Positions 8,641-17,257 of a stretch of DNA of 64,000 nucleotides are shown here, one piece after another (the stretch's first letter is position 1; every line of letters starts with the position of its first letter). The notes under the pieces are model-generated. The model made no database searches. It saw only the letters and a list, made by a program, of their open reading frames with translations, and was not told where the DNA came from. The stretch comes from Elusimicrobiota bacterium. GTDB taxonomy: Bacteria > Elusimicrobiota > Endomicrobiia > Endomicrobiales > Endomicrobiaceae. Both the position numbers and the translations under genes were made by a program. The stretch covers positions 114,093 to 178,092 of the forward strand of contig JAFXOV010000015.1 in NCBI GenBank assembly GCA_017528425.1. The letters run 5' to 3'.

Positions 8641-10407
8641 ATGAACAAATACGATGTTATTGTTATCGGCGGCGGTAATGCAGGTTGCGAAGCAGCCCTT
8701 GCCCCTGCCAGAATAGGTTTAAAAACATTACTTATAACTCAAAATATAGACTTGATAGCAAATATGCCTTGCAACCCTGCAATAGGCGGTATAGCCAAAG
8801 GTCAAATTGTCAGGGAAGTAGATGCTTTGGGCGGTGAAATGGGTTGGATAACCGATATGGCGGGTATCCAATTTAAAATATTGAACAAATCAAGAGGTCC
8901 CGCAGTTTGGTCACCGAGAGCTCAATGCGATAAAAAACTTTATTCCATGTTCATGCAAAATTCCATAATATCGCAAAAGAATTTGGATTTGCTACAGGCA
9001 ACCGCCACACAACTTATTATTGAAAACAATAAAGTTACAGGTGTAAAAACAAATTTAGACGAAGATATATATGCACAAGCGGTTATTATAACCACGGGAA
9101 CATTTTTAAACGGTAAAATATTTGTAGGTAAAACGGTATTTAACGGAGGAAGATTCAGCGAAAAATCTTCTACGGATTTATCGGAATCATTAAAGAAAGA
9201 TTGCGGTCTTGAAATATCAAGATTTACAACTTGTACTCCGATGAGAGTTAACGGAAGCACGGTAGATTATTCCAAAATGACTCCGCAACCGGGAGATAAC
9301 CCTCCTATACCTTTTTCACATTTTACCAATACAAAAGTTTGGCAACAAACAAAAAAACAAGTTCCGTGTTATTTGGTATATTCCAACGAAACAACACACA
9401 AGATAATCAGAGACAACATTAAAGAGTCTTCTTTATATAACGGTCTTGCAAACGCTCACGGTCCGAGATATTGCCCTTCTATAGAGGATAAAATCGTAAG
9501 ATTTCCCGAAAGAACAAGACATCAATTGTTTTTGGAACCGGAAAGTTTAAGCACACAAGAAGTTTATATTAACGGACTTTTTACAGGGTTGGGAGAAAAA
9601 GTTCAGCAGGAACTTTTGCACTCCATTGAAGGATTGGAAAATACAAAGATAATAAGATACGGTTATGCTATCGAATACGATTATATTCCGCCTACTCAAA
9701 CAAAACACACTTTGGAAACAAAAAACATAGAAAATCTTTACCTTGCAGGGCAAATTAACGGAACAACAGGATACGAAGAAGCCGCGGGACAAGGTATAGT
9801 TGCAGGAATAAATGCCGCACTGAAAATATTGCAAAGAGATCCTTTGATACTTCACAGACAAGAATCTTATATCGGTATTTTGATAGACGATTTGGTAACA
9901 AAAAACGTGGATGAACCTTACAGAATGTTTACATCCCGTGCGGAATACAGGTTAAGTATAAGAAACGATAATGCGGATTTAAGACTTATGGAATTAGGTC
10001 ATAATATCGGTTTAATATCCGATGCAATGTACAAAAAATTCACATTGTACAGACAAGCTTTAGTTGACTTGTACGAAAAAACAGGTGCACCGTTACCGAC
10101 GGACGAAGAACTTTCGCCGTGGTCTATGGAAAAAGTTAACGAAGAACTTGAAATAACAAAGAAATACGAAGGATACATTCAAATACAAGAACAATCGGCA
10201 AAGAAGTTAGCAAAATACGAAAACAAACAGATACCGAAAGATTTTGATTACGATTCTATTTCCACGTTGTCGGCGGAAACAAAAGAAAAGTTGAAAAAAG
10301 TTTTACCTTTAACGTTGGGACAAGCTAACAGAATACCGGGCATAAAACCGAGTGATATTTTGTTTTTGAATATTGCGATTGAAAAAGCCAAGAAAGGCAA
10401 TTTATAA
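8641..10407 (+). CDS. mnmG: tRNA uridine-5-carboxymethylaminomethyl modification enzyme MnmG
   Basis: With MnmE, this FAD enzyme installs the (carboxymethyl)aminomethyl group on the wobble uridine of certain tRNAs. The N-terminus has the FAD-binding motif GGGNAGCEAA (residues 11-20), followed by PCNPAIGGIAKG and SRGPAVWSPRAQ. The family signatures GPRYCPSIEDKI (near residue 277) and AGQINGTTGYEEAAGQG (near residue 369) are present. At 588 residues it is somewhat shorter than the usual ~620-630, with a compact C-terminal helical domain, but no key motif is missing. AGGAAAAAC precedes the ATG. mnmE is not in the window. The gene ends in a repeat mosaic. Confidence 0.96.
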   Translation: MNKYDVIVIGGGNAGCEAALAPARIGLKTLLITQNIDLIANMPCNPAIGGIAKGQIVREVDALGGEMGWITDMAGIQFKILNKSRGPAVWSPRAQCDKKLYSMFMQNSIISQKNLDLLQATATQLIIENNKVTGVKTNLDEDIYAQAVIITTGTFLNGKIFVGKTVFNGGRFSEKSSTDLSESLKKDCGLEISRFTTCTPMRVNGSTVDYSKMTPQPGDNPPIPFSHFTNTKVWQQTKKQVPCYLVYSNETTHKIIRDNIKESSLYNGLANAHGPRYCPSIEDKIVRFPERTRHQLFLEPESLSTQEVYINGLFTGLGEKVQQELLHSIEGLENTKIIRYGYAIEYDYIPPTQTKHTLETKNIENLYLAGQINGTTGYEEAAGQGIVAGINAALKILQRDPLILHRQESYIGILIDDLVTKNVDEPYRMFTSRAEYRLSIRNDNADLRLMELGHNIGLISDAMYKKFTLYRQALVDLYEKTGAPLPTDEELSPWSMEKVNEELEITKKYEGYIQIQEQSAKKLAKYENKQIPKDFDYDSISTLSAETKEKLKKVLPLTLGQANRIPGIKPSDILFLNIAIEKAKKGNL

Positions 10408-10660
10408 TTTACAATTTATAATTTATAATTGTTTTTTTTGTCATTGCGAGCGAAGCGTGGCAATCCAGCCGTGGTCGTTGGTTGCATTCAAAGAGTTTTC
10501 AAGTTTTTGTCGTGGTCGTTGGTTGCATTCAAAGGATTTACAAATTTTAAATTATAACGAAGTATTTGGGGAATGAAGTGTACGTAAAAGAAAGCGAAGC
10601 GATTGGTACTCGATTGAGCCAAATACAAAGTTAGAATTTAAAAGATAAATCCGCTTAGCT
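10408..10660. repeat. Repeat mosaic with a complete family A hairpin
   Basis: Contains a family D block (about 10401-10431), a family B element with a short GCGAAGCG loop (10438-10470), two copies of the phrase CGTTGGTTGCATTCAAAG (about 10477 and 10517), which forms the flank of family A elements, and the complete family A hairpin at 10546-10642. Confidence 0.8.
10546..10642 (+). repeat. Family A hairpin repeat, copy 1 (complete)
   Basis: Outer arms TTTAAATTATAAC (10546-10558) and GTTAGAATTTAAA (10630-10642) pair over 13 positions with one mismatch. Then come a GAA/AAA internal loop, inner arms GTATTTGG (10562-10569) and CCAAATAC (10619-10626), and an apical region with GTGTAC and GGTAC. It is nearly the reverse complement of the copy at 22847-22944. 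Confidence 0.85.
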
Positions 10661-10662
10661 AA

Positions 10663-10679
10663 AAAACACGGAGTGTTTT
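10663..10679 (+). promoter_or_regulatory. Hairpin carrying the Shine-Dalgarno in its loop
   Basis: The 17-nt palindrome AAAACACGGAGTGTTTT directly abuts the ATG at 10680. Arms AAAACAC/GTGTTTT expose GGA, part of the ribosome site GGAG. The identical sequence precedes lipA (15085-15101, minus). It may tune translation of both genes or simply be a repeat used as a ribosome site. Confidence 0.6.
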
Positions 10680-11462
10680 ATGAATAAAGAAATAAATATT
10701 TATGTTTTCTCCGGAACGGGCAATACATTTATCGTTGCAAATAAAATTTCGGAAACATTTAACAAAAATTCTTATAACTCAACCGTTTTGAAAATGGAAT
10801 CGGTTGAACCCAACCAAATAGATTTAAATTCCACGATAGGTATAGGTTTTACCACGGCATGTTGGAACACTTTTCCTTTTGTAAGAACTTGGATAGACAA
10901 TCTTCCCGACGGTAACGGAGCAGAAACTTTTCTTTTTACATCCATGGGAGATTGTTCTTTCGGAATGATAGCACACATTGCAAAAATATTGGAAAAGAAA
11001 AATTATAAAATTATCGGCGCAAAAGGTTTTATAATGCCGAATAACTTTTTGCTTGTATTAAAAGACGATAAAAACATAGCAAGAATAGAAAAAAATTTAT
11101 TAAAAGTGGAAGAATATGCGAAGGGTATTATTAACGGTAACGGATATATAAGAAAAACCAACATTCTTTCTTCGATAGCATTTTCTGTTACAAGTCTTGT
11201 TACAACAAAATTATGGAAGACCAAACTTGCACAAAAAATAATGAAATTTAAAGTCGATAAAACAAAATGTAACGGATGCGGATCTTGTGTAATGCTCTGT
11301 CCTGCGGAAAATATTGAAATAAAAGATATTCCGCAATTTAAAGATAAATGTGTTTTTTGTTTAAGATGTGTATCTTATTGTCCGCAACAGGCATTAAGTA
11401 ACAAAATACTTTTAAAAACTTACAGAGCCGTAAATTTAAAGGATATGTTATGGAAAAAATAA
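10680..11462 (+). CDS. EFR1-family flavodoxin-ferredoxin fusion
   Basis: A 260-residue cytoplasmic electron carrier of the EFR1 type. The N-terminal flavodoxin-like domain has the FMN phosphate loop SGTGNTF (residues 11-17). The C-terminus carries a bacterial two-[4Fe-4S] ferredoxin domain with CNGCGSCVMLCP (near residue 197) and CVFCLRCVSYCP (near residue 222). The physiological partner is not known from the sequence. The gene overlaps the following SemiSWEET gene by 13 bp, so the two are translationally coupled and co-transcribed. The start is fixed by the GGAG in the hairpin immediately upstream. Confidence 0.85.
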   Translation: MNKEINIYVFSGTGNTFIVANKISETFNKNSYNSTVLKMESVEPNQIDLNSTIGIGFTTACWNTFPFVRTWIDNLPDGNGAETFLFTSMGDCSFGMIAHIAKILEKKNYKIIGAKGFIMPNNFLLVLKDDKNIARIEKNLLKVEEYAKGIINGNGYIRKTNILSSIAFSVTSLVTTKLWKTKLAQKIMKFKVDKTKCNGCGSCVMLCPAENIEIKDIPQFKDKCVFCLRCVSYCPQQALSNKILLKTYRAVNLKDMLWKK

Positions 11463-11728
11463 TTATAGATTTTTTAGGATATATAGCTGCAACTATCACA
11501 ACAATAGCTTTTTTACCGCAAATTATAAAAACGGTTAAATCAAAATCCGCTAAAGATGTTTCTATGGGAATGTTTGTGCTGTTCACGACGGGAGTTTTTT
11601 TGTGGATAGTTTACGGTATTTTAACAAGCACTTATCCGGTACTCATAGCAAATGCGGTTATATTCTGTTTGGCACTTACACAAATTATTTTAAAAATAAA
11701 GTACGATAGGGAAGAAGGTAAAAAATAA
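11450..11728 (+). CDS. SemiSWEET-type sugar transporter
   Basis: A 92-residue membrane protein with three transmembrane helices and the PQ-loop motif FLPQIIKT in helix 1, which is the SemiSWEET architecture (half of a eukaryotic SWEET; functions as a dimer). The segment DVSMGMFVLFTTGVFLW is the family's second helix with its linker. Expected to carry a small sugar across the inner membrane; the substrate cannot be read from the sequence. It overlaps the EFR1 gene and abuts the next gene directly. Confidence 0.9.
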   Translation: MEKIIIDFLGYIAATITTIAFLPQIIKTVKSKSAKDVSMGMFVLFTTGVFLWIVYGILTSTYPVLIANAVIFCLALTQIILKIKYDREEGKK

Positions 11729-12307
11729 ATGAAAAAAACAGCATTATTAATATTGTTTATTCTCTTTTGCAGTACAAATGTTTTCGCATTGGAAAAGGAT
11801 ACTTTATACAAGTATGCTAAATTAGATCTTTGCTTATCTGCAGGCTCAACGGAAACTTACGATAAAGAAGGCGATGAAAGAGGTATGGTAAGCATCGGCT
11901 TTATGGCAAATGCCGCTTTCGGCCTTCAACTTAACAGATTCAGATATGAAATTTCGTATCAGGAAAGAGCGGAAGTTTCCGAAATGTTACAAACAATGTT
12001 GGGACTTATAAGTACTTTAACCGTTAGAGCAGGTATGGCAAATGTTTTTTACGACTATCTTACAACAAGACATTTTGCAATGTATGTAGGTACGGGTGTC
12101 GGTTTGGCTTATTACGATTTAACAATGAAAACATGGTCGGATTTTTATGAAGACAGCGGATATTCTTGTATATTGGGCGCATATACCGGTCTTACTTTCA
12201 TAATAAAAGAAGTCTTCTTTATAGATTTAGGTTTTGATTATTACTATATAAACAAACCGGAAACAAACACTTTCGCGCCGAAAATCGGTTTCCGCTATGC
12301 ATTTTAA
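11729..12307 (+). CDS. Outer-membrane beta-barrel-like protein
   Basis: A 192-residue exported protein with signal peptide MKKTALLILFILFCSTNVFA. The mature part alternates hydrophobic and polar residues rich in Tyr, Phe and Gly (MYVGTGVGLAYYDLTM, VFFIDLGFDYYYIN) and ends in an aromatic residue (FRYAF), which is the typical outer-membrane insertion signal. No family was recognised with certainty; small OmpW/OmpA-barrel-like porins are the nearest idea. It starts right after the SemiSWEET stop codon and ends the operon. Confidence 0.75.
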   Translation: MKKTALLILFILFCSTNVFALEKDTLYKYAKLDLCLSAGSTETYDKEGDERGMVSIGFMANAAFGLQLNRFRYEISYQERAEVSEMLQTMLGLISTLTVRAGMANVFYDYLTTRHFAMYVGTGVGLAYYDLTMKTWSDFYEDSGYSCILGAYTGLTFIIKEVFFIDLGFDYYYINKPETNTFAPKIGFRYAF

Positions 12308-12350
12308 TTTATAAAATCGTTTTAGCAATAATATAAGAAATAATATTGTA

Positions 12351-12379
12351 TTGTTTTAATCCCCAATATTTAATATAAT
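12351..12379 (+). promoter_or_regulatory. Promoter of the HMGL-family gene
   Basis: TTGTTT (12351-12356), a 17-nt spacer and TATAAT (12374-12379). The strong ribosome site AAGGGGG (12396-12402) follows, 9 nt before the ATG at 12412. Confidence 0.6.
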
Positions 12380-12411
12380 ATAGTTTCACTTTAATAAGGG
12401 GGTAAAATATA

Positions 12412-13782
12412 ATGTTAGTGTACAACAAAGAGAAAAAAATGCTTGAACCTGAAGAATATAAGTTCGAACTTCAGGATGTCAAGGAGCCCAACTTATTAAG
12501 AGAAACTTTTTCTTATTCGGATATTCCGAAAATCGCTTTTAATAATACCGTTGTTCCGATGAATCCTCCGGAACATATCTGGATGACGGATACAACTTTC
12601 AGAGACGGTCAACAGGCATTTCCGCCTTTTACCGTAGATCAAATTTCTCATTTATTCGACTTAATGCACCGTTTGGGCGGTCCTAACGGAATGATAAGAC
12701 AAACGGAATTTTTCTTATATTCCGACAAAGATAAAGAAGCCGTAAGAAAATGTCAGGAAAAAGGTTACGAGTTTCCTCAAATAACATCCTGGATAAGAGC
12801 CAACAAAAACGATTTCAAGTTAGTTAAAGAGATGGGAATCAAAGAAACAGGTATTTTAACTTCTTGTTCCGACTATCACATATTTTTAAAATTAAAGAAA
12901 ACAAGAAGAGAAGCTCTCGATATGTATTTGGATATCGTAAGAGCAGCTTTGGAAGAAGGTATCGTTCCCAGATGTCACTTTGAAGATATCACAAGAGCCG
13001 ATTTTTACGGTTTTGTTATACCTTTTGCAAAAGAGTTAATGAAACTTTCAAAACAGGCAAAAATGCCGGTAAAAATAAGAGCTTGCGACACGTTGGGGTT
13101 CGGAGTTGCATATCCGGGTGTTGCTTTACCGAGAAACGTTAACGGTATAATGTACGGATTAAATCACCATGCGGGTGTTCCTTCGGAATGGCTCGAATGG
13201 CACGGTCATAACGATTTCTACAGAGCATTAACAAACTCCACGTTTGCTTGGCTTTACGGATGTTCCGGAATTAACGGAACATTGCTCGGAATAGGGGAAA
13301 GAACGGGAAATACTCCTATAGAAGCTTTAGCTATAGAATATGTTGCTTTCAGAGGCGACCATAACGGTATGGATTTATCCGCAATAACCGAAATAGCAAA
13401 ATACTTCAAGAAAGAATTGAAATATGATGTTCCTAACATGCAACCGTTTGTAGGTGCACACTTTAATTCCACAAGAGCTGGAATTCATGCGGACGGATTA
13501 TTAAAGGAACAGGAAATTTATAATGTGTTCGATACAAAAGCAATTTTGAACAGACCTCCCGAAGTTGCAATTACAGACAGAGCAGGTCTTGCGGGTATTG
13601 CTTATTGGATAAACACCCAACATCCCGACTTTAAAGATAACGATAAGAAGTTGGATAAAAATCATCCCGGTGTTGTAAAAATAAAAGAGTATATCGACGA
13701 ACTTTTTAAAGGTGACAGAAGAAATCCTTTAACAAAAGAAGAGTTAAACTCGTTGGTAGCAAAATACATCACCGCTAAATAA
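12412..13782 (+). CDS. HMGL/isopropylmalate-synthase-family enzyme, candidate Re-citrate synthase
   Basis: A 456-residue acyl-CoA aldol-condensing enzyme. The family core is clear: DTTFRDGQQ (residues 60-68) replaces the usual DxTLRDG and supplies the metal-binding Asp, and WHGHNDF supplies the HxH metal ligands. The phrases LMHRLGGPNG and RQTEFFLYSDKDKEAVRKC, and the length, fit the branch that includes the Re-type citrate synthases of anaerobes rather than LeuA: it lacks the long C-terminal allosteric domain of LeuA. I infer citrate synthesis from acetyl-CoA and oxaloacetate, but 2-isopropylmalate or homocitrate synthesis is not excluded. It has its own promoter and an unusually strong ribosome site. 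No leucine-pathway gene is adjacent. Confidence 0.72.
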   Translation: MLVYNKEKKMLEPEEYKFELQDVKEPNLLRETFSYSDIPKIAFNNTVVPMNPPEHIWMTDTTFRDGQQAFPPFTVDQISHLFDLMHRLGGPNGMIRQTEFFLYSDKDKEAVRKCQEKGYEFPQITSWIRANKNDFKLVKEMGIKETGILTSCSDYHIFLKLKKTRREALDMYLDIVRAALEEGIVPRCHFEDITRADFYGFVIPFAKELMKLSKQAKMPVKIRACDTLGFGVAYPGVALPRNVNGIMYGLNHHAGVPSEWLEWHGHNDFYRALTNSTFAWLYGCSGINGTLLGIGERTGNTPIEALAIEYVAFRGDHNGMDLSAITEIAKYFKKELKYDVPNMQPFVGAHFNSTRAGIHADGLLKEQEIYNVFDTKAILNRPPEVAITDRAGLAGIAYWINTQHPDFKDNDKKLDKNHPGVVKIKEYIDELFKGDRRNPLTKEELNSLVAKYITAK

Positions 13783-13793
13783 TTTGTCTTCCA

Positions 13794-14102
13794 ATGAAAA
13801 AGATAGATTTGGTTATCGATAGTAAAACATTTAAAGATGTTTATATAGCGGACTCTTTTTTTGAAAGATTTAAAGGGTTAATGTTTTTACCTAAAGAAAA
13901 ATCCGTTAATTTGCTTATCAAGAAATGTAATTCAATACACACTTGTTTTATGAAGTTCAATATAGACGTTTATTGTTTGGACAAAGATTTTAAGGTTGTG
14001 AAGAAATATACAAATGTAAAACCCTTCAGATTTATCTTACCGACAAAGAATGTTTGCCAAATTCTTGAAGTAATTAACGACAAAACGACAATTAGTAATT
14101 AA
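13794..14102 (+). CDS. DUF192 family protein
   Basis: A 102-residue protein matching the DUF192 fold. The early ADSFFERFKGLMFLP corresponds to the family's A-x-T-x-x-x-R-x-x-GLM signature, followed by CFMKFNIDVYCLDKDFKVV (family: fxMxxtxxpLDixFld) and the closing ILEVI. Function unknown; many DUF192 members are exported, but no signal peptide is evident here. It starts 11 nt after the previous stop with no clear ribosome site, so it is probably read through from the upstream gene. Confidence 0.75.
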   Translation: MKKIDLVIDSKTFKDVYIADSFFERFKGLMFLPKEKSVNLLIKKCNSIHTCFMKFNIDVYCLDKDFKVVKKYTNVKPFRFILPTKNVCQILEVINDKTTISN

Positions 14103-14241
14103 GGGAAAATATATTATAGATTGCCACGGCGCTTGCAGTGCCTCGCAATGACAACAATATTCGTCATTACGAGCGGAGCGAAGTAATCTATTAAAAATTT
14201 GTGCCGTAGGCACTCCGAAATTATAAATTATAAATTGTAAA
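14103..14241. repeat. Repeat mosaic between convergent genes
   Basis: Contains a reversed family B element with inner stem GGCGC/GTGCC (about 14120-14152), a TCATTACGAGCGGAGCGAAG relative (about 14163-14190), a family E hairpin GTGCC-GTA-GGCAC (about 14203-14215) and a family D AT block. Confidence 0.7.
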
Positions 14242-15081
14242 TTATAAATTTAAATTGCCTTCGGCAATTTGAAAAGTTTGTTCCGCAAAATATGAGCTTC
14301 TTACATATTTGCCCGACACACAAACTTTTATACCCGTATCCAATGCTTTTTTCTTCAAATAATCGAATTCTTCCTGAGAATATTCTTTAACCATTTCGGC
14401 ATTATCTTTTAACGGCTTTAAATATTGCCCTATCGTTAATATATCGCAATTTATTCTATTTAAATCTTTAAACACTTCCACCAATTGATCTTCTGTTTCG
14501 CCGAGTCCCAACATTATTCCGGTTTTTGTAATAAAACCTTTTTGCTTTGCATAGCTTAAAACATCCAAAGATCTGTTATAATCGGCCCATTTTCTGAATT
14601 TATATAAAGCGGGGACAGTTTCTATATTGTGTCCGAAAACTTCAAATTTGGATGATAAAACAATATCTATGCTTTTTTTATCACCTTTAAAGTCGGGAAC
14701 GAGCAATTCTACTTTTATATCGGGAATTTCTTTTTTTATCGTATCCACAACATTTTTGAAATGTGTTGCTCCGCCGTCGGGCAAATCATCTCTTGTTACG
14801 GAAGTTATAACAACATATTTTAAACCCAAATTCTTTATTGTGTCTGCCAATTTCTGCGGTTCTTTTTCATCGATATCCAAAGGTTTACCGTGCGTTGTGG
14901 CACAAAAAGCACAGTTTCTTGAACAAATATCGCCCAATATCATAAATGTAGCGGTTTTGTTTTTAAAACATTCACCGATATTCGGACATTTGGCAGCTTG
15001 GCATACGGTATGCAAACCGCTTTGTTTAAAGCTTTTCTTTAATAAATCCAAATCCGCTAAACTTATCCTCTTCTTTTCCAC
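14242..15081 (-). CDS. lipA: Lipoyl synthase
   Basis: A radical SAM enzyme that inserts two sulfurs into octanoyl groups on lipoyl domains. Both cluster motifs are complete: the auxiliary cluster CQAAKCPNIGEC (Cys27, Cys32, Cys38) and the radical SAM cluster CSRNCAFC (Cys53, Cys57, Cys60). 279 residues is a normal length. The start is GTG at 15081, chosen because GGAG in the upstream hairpin is suitably spaced and because it precedes the conserved region by the usual distance. The last codons (encoding IAEGNLNL) coincide with the small palindrome AAATTGCC-TTC-GGCAATTT at 14252-14270, so the C-terminal tail seems repeat-derived. lipB/lplA are not nearby. Confidence 0.95.
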   Translation of the reverse strand: MEKKRISLADLDLLKKSFKQSGLHTVCQAAKCPNIGECFKNKTATFMILGDICSRNCAFCATTHGKPLDIDEKEPQKLADTIKNLGLKYVVITSVTRDDLPDGGATHFKNVVDTIKKEIPDIKVELLVPDFKGDKKSIDIVLSSKFEVFGHNIETVPALYKFRKWADYNRSLDVLSYAKQKGFITKTGIMLGLGETEDQLVEVFKDLNRINCDILTIGQYLKPLKDNAEMVKEYSQEEFDYLKKKALDTGIKVCVSGKYVRSSYFAEQTFQIAEGNLNL

Positions 15082-15084
15082 AAC

Positions 15085-15101
15085 AAAACACTCCGTGTTT
15101 T
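15085..15101 (-). promoter_or_regulatory. Hairpin carrying the Shine-Dalgarno before lipA
   Basis: On the minus strand this reads AAAACACGGAGTGTTTT, identical to 10663-10679. Its GGAG is the lipA ribosome site, with the GTG start 3 nt after the hairpin. Confidence 0.6.
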
Positions 15102-15236
15102 TTAATTTATAATTTACAATTTATAATTTATAATTAATGTGTTTTTTGCAAAGCAAAAAATCTGATAAATTAACAAAAATTGCTTTGCAATTTTTACCGA
15201 CATTGTACATTGTAAATTATACATTATAAATTACAT
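15102..15236. repeat. AT-rich repeat mosaic with small hairpins
   Basis: Holds family D blocks, the hairpin TTTTTTGC-AAA-GCAAAAAA (15142-15160), the hairpin AAAAATTGC-TTT-GCAATTTTT (15175-15195) and an ACATTGTACATTG block. The hairpins resemble bidirectional terminators. No gene is seen here. Confidence 0.65.
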
Positions 15237-15259
15237 AAAAATTGCCAAAGGCAATTTTT
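15237..15259 (-). terminator. Intrinsic terminator-like hairpin after the PLD gene
   Basis: Arms AAAAATTGCC and GGCAATTTTT around a 3-nt loop, beginning at the stop codon of the phospholipase-D-like gene. The A/T ends give a U-run in either direction. Confidence 0.55.
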
Positions 15260-17240
15260 ATATCAGGTAGTAAATAAACGGTATATCTACTTCTTTCTCG
15301 TATTTATCCGATACTTCAAAATCGGGCATAAACACGGTTTCTATTAACTCATTTACTAATTTATCGTCATAAAAAGCAACATTTATTTCTCTGTTTTTAA
15401 ACATACTCAATTTGTTAAAGTTCGCACTGCCCAAACATGCCCAATTATCGTAAACGGCAGCTTTAACATGCGTCATTTTAGGGTACAAATAAACTTCTAT
15501 ACCGTTTTCTATAAAATAGTTTGCTATCTTTAAATTTATCCTATCGTACATAACAATATCGTTAACGGCGGGGAAAACAACTTTTACATCTACTCCTCTT
15601 TTTTTAGCAAGAACAAGTTCTTCAACCAAAACTTTTTCCGTAAAATAAGGGTTTTCTATATATATTCTCTTTTTTGCTCTTCTTATAGCTTCGAGTTGCG
15701 CTTCGTAAATTTGGTAATCGGTAGAGTCCGTGAACAACAATCTTATATCTATCATATCATCGGTAGGTTTGTTTGCTCTTCTTGTAGATTTCGTGAACAA
15801 ACTTCTGTATGCTACCGCAAAATCGCCTCCAATCCCCGCAAAAGACCAGGATTTGTAAAAAAGTTTTACTATAGGTGAAACAACAGGCCCTTCCAAAGAC
15901 ACCATTAAATCATGCCATGTGTACCTGTATTCGCTTGCAATGTTCATACCGCCGATATATGCTTTTTTTCTGTCTATCAGGAAAATTTTTCTGTGATCGG
16001 AAATAAGCCAAGTATCCGGATGCATTCTTACTTTTATTTTTGAATCTTCTTCAAGACAATCAATTACATCATTAGGTTTTTTATAATCTTTTATTATAGG
16101 ATCTTGATTTGATTTGGAATTTGTAAGACTGCCGATATAATCTATCAATACTCTGACATCAATATTTCTTGCAAGAGTCTTTAAAAGGCTTATTATACCC
16201 ATGGAAAAATTATCGGTTTTAAAAATATACATCTGAATAAAAACGGAATGTGTAGCCTGTTTTGCAGACTCTATAAAATCTTCAAAAAAACTTTCTCCGT
16301 CTATAAGAAGTTTTATTTTGCCTTTATACTGTTTTGTACCTAAATCTTCATCCAAGAACTTATTAAAATCATTTATATCCATCATACAGTGATCACAATT
16401 ATTATCGGGATAAAAATTCTCTGTCATGTTCGGTGCAAAAGTCATAAGAGAAGAAGATGCCGTTGAAAATAACCTGTAACCCGATGTAAACGGAGATTTT
16501 ATTATGGGAACAACATGATTTTTTACTACAAAAGAATATAAAAAGTCACCGCTTGTAACAAGAAAATTTCTGTCACTTTCGGTTTTTTGGTATGGGGGCA
16601 AAATTAACGGAATCACAACATTCGTTTCCGTATCAACATATAAATATACTATACCTTCAATATTTTTTGCCAAAACCAAAAATTTGGTTTGTTCTTCATA
16701 ATATTTTTTTAAAGCTTTTACAAAACTTTCTCTTGCATTCTTTTCTTTCTCTTTATCTGCTTTTTTTTCCGTTCTCAGTTCTTTTTTTAAACTTGTACCT
16801 TTTTCTTTTGTATCGGATACGATTATTTTTGCTTCGAGCGCTATAGTCGTTCCCAAATCCGTTTCATACTGATATTCAAAAAAACCGCTGTCTTTTTTTA
16901 TATCGTTTTCTATAACAAGTTCACTGACTATTTGTTGATATATTGCCGTCGGCAAAATTTCAACATTTTCAATCAGCTCTTCCTTTTTTGTTATCTTTTC
17001 CGCATCTAATTTTAATCTCTTTATTTCGTTCTTTTTATGTTGTTTGGGAATTCTTAATGTAAGATAAAGATTTTTTGCACCGAAATCCAAAAAGAGTTTA
17101 TTTTTTATCACAAAAACATTTGAAGGAATTATTGAATAGTTTGCGATACCGGCCAAATCAATTTGTTCTTTTTGAGAACAAAAGCATACCGATACAAACA
17201 AGACAGTAAAAATTAATGATAAGCAGTATTTAAACGACAT
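15258..17240 (-). CDS. Exported phospholipase-D-superfamily protein (cardiolipin-synthase-like)
   Basis: A 660-residue protein with a signal peptide (CLSLIFTVLFVSVCFC) and two HKD catalytic motifs. The first is SDHRKIFLIDRKKAYIGG, with His-x-Lys-x4-Asp near residue 410. The second is THVKAAVYDNWACLGSANFN, with His-x-Lys-x4-Asp and the GSxN tail, near residue 580. The first ~250 residues are a novel-looking charged region (many Lys/Glu, heptad-like) with no recognised domain. The C-terminal half matches cardiolipin synthases and bacterial PLDs. Because it is exported and lacks ClsA's N-terminal membrane helices, it may act on lipids in the periplasm or outer membrane. Cardiolipin synthesis, phospholipid hydrolysis or transphosphatidylation are all possible. 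Confidence 0.85.
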   Translation of the reverse strand: MSFKYCLSLIFTVLFVSVCFCSQKEQIDLAGIANYSIIPSNVFVIKNKLFLDFGAKNLYLTLRIPKQHKKNEIKRLKLDAEKITKKEELIENVEILPTAIYQQIVSELVIENDIKKDSGFFEYQYETDLGTTIALEAKIIVSDTKEKGTSLKKELRTEKKADKEKEKNARESFVKALKKYYEEQTKFLVLAKNIEGIVYLYVDTETNVVIPLILPPYQKTESDRNFLVTSGDFLYSFVVKNHVVPIIKSPFTSGYRLFSTASSSLMTFAPNMTENFYPDNNCDHCMMDINDFNKFLDEDLGTKQYKGKIKLLIDGESFFEDFIESAKQATHSVFIQMYIFKTDNFSMGIISLLKTLARNIDVRVLIDYIGSLTNSKSNQDPIIKDYKKPNDVIDCLEEDSKIKVRMHPDTWLISDHRKIFLIDRKKAYIGGMNIASEYRYTWHDLMVSLEGPVVSPIVKLFYKSWSFAGIGGDFAVAYRSLFTKSTRRANKPTDDMIDIRLLFTDSTDYQIYEAQLEAIRRAKKRIYIENPYFTEKVLVEELVLAKKRGVDVKVVFPAVNDIVMYDRINLKIANYFIENGIEVYLYPKMTHVKAAVYDNWACLGSANFNKLSMFKNREINVAFYDDKLVNELIETVFMPDFEVSDKYEKEVDIPFIYYLI

Positions 17241-17257
17241 ATTAATTTAGTTTATGG

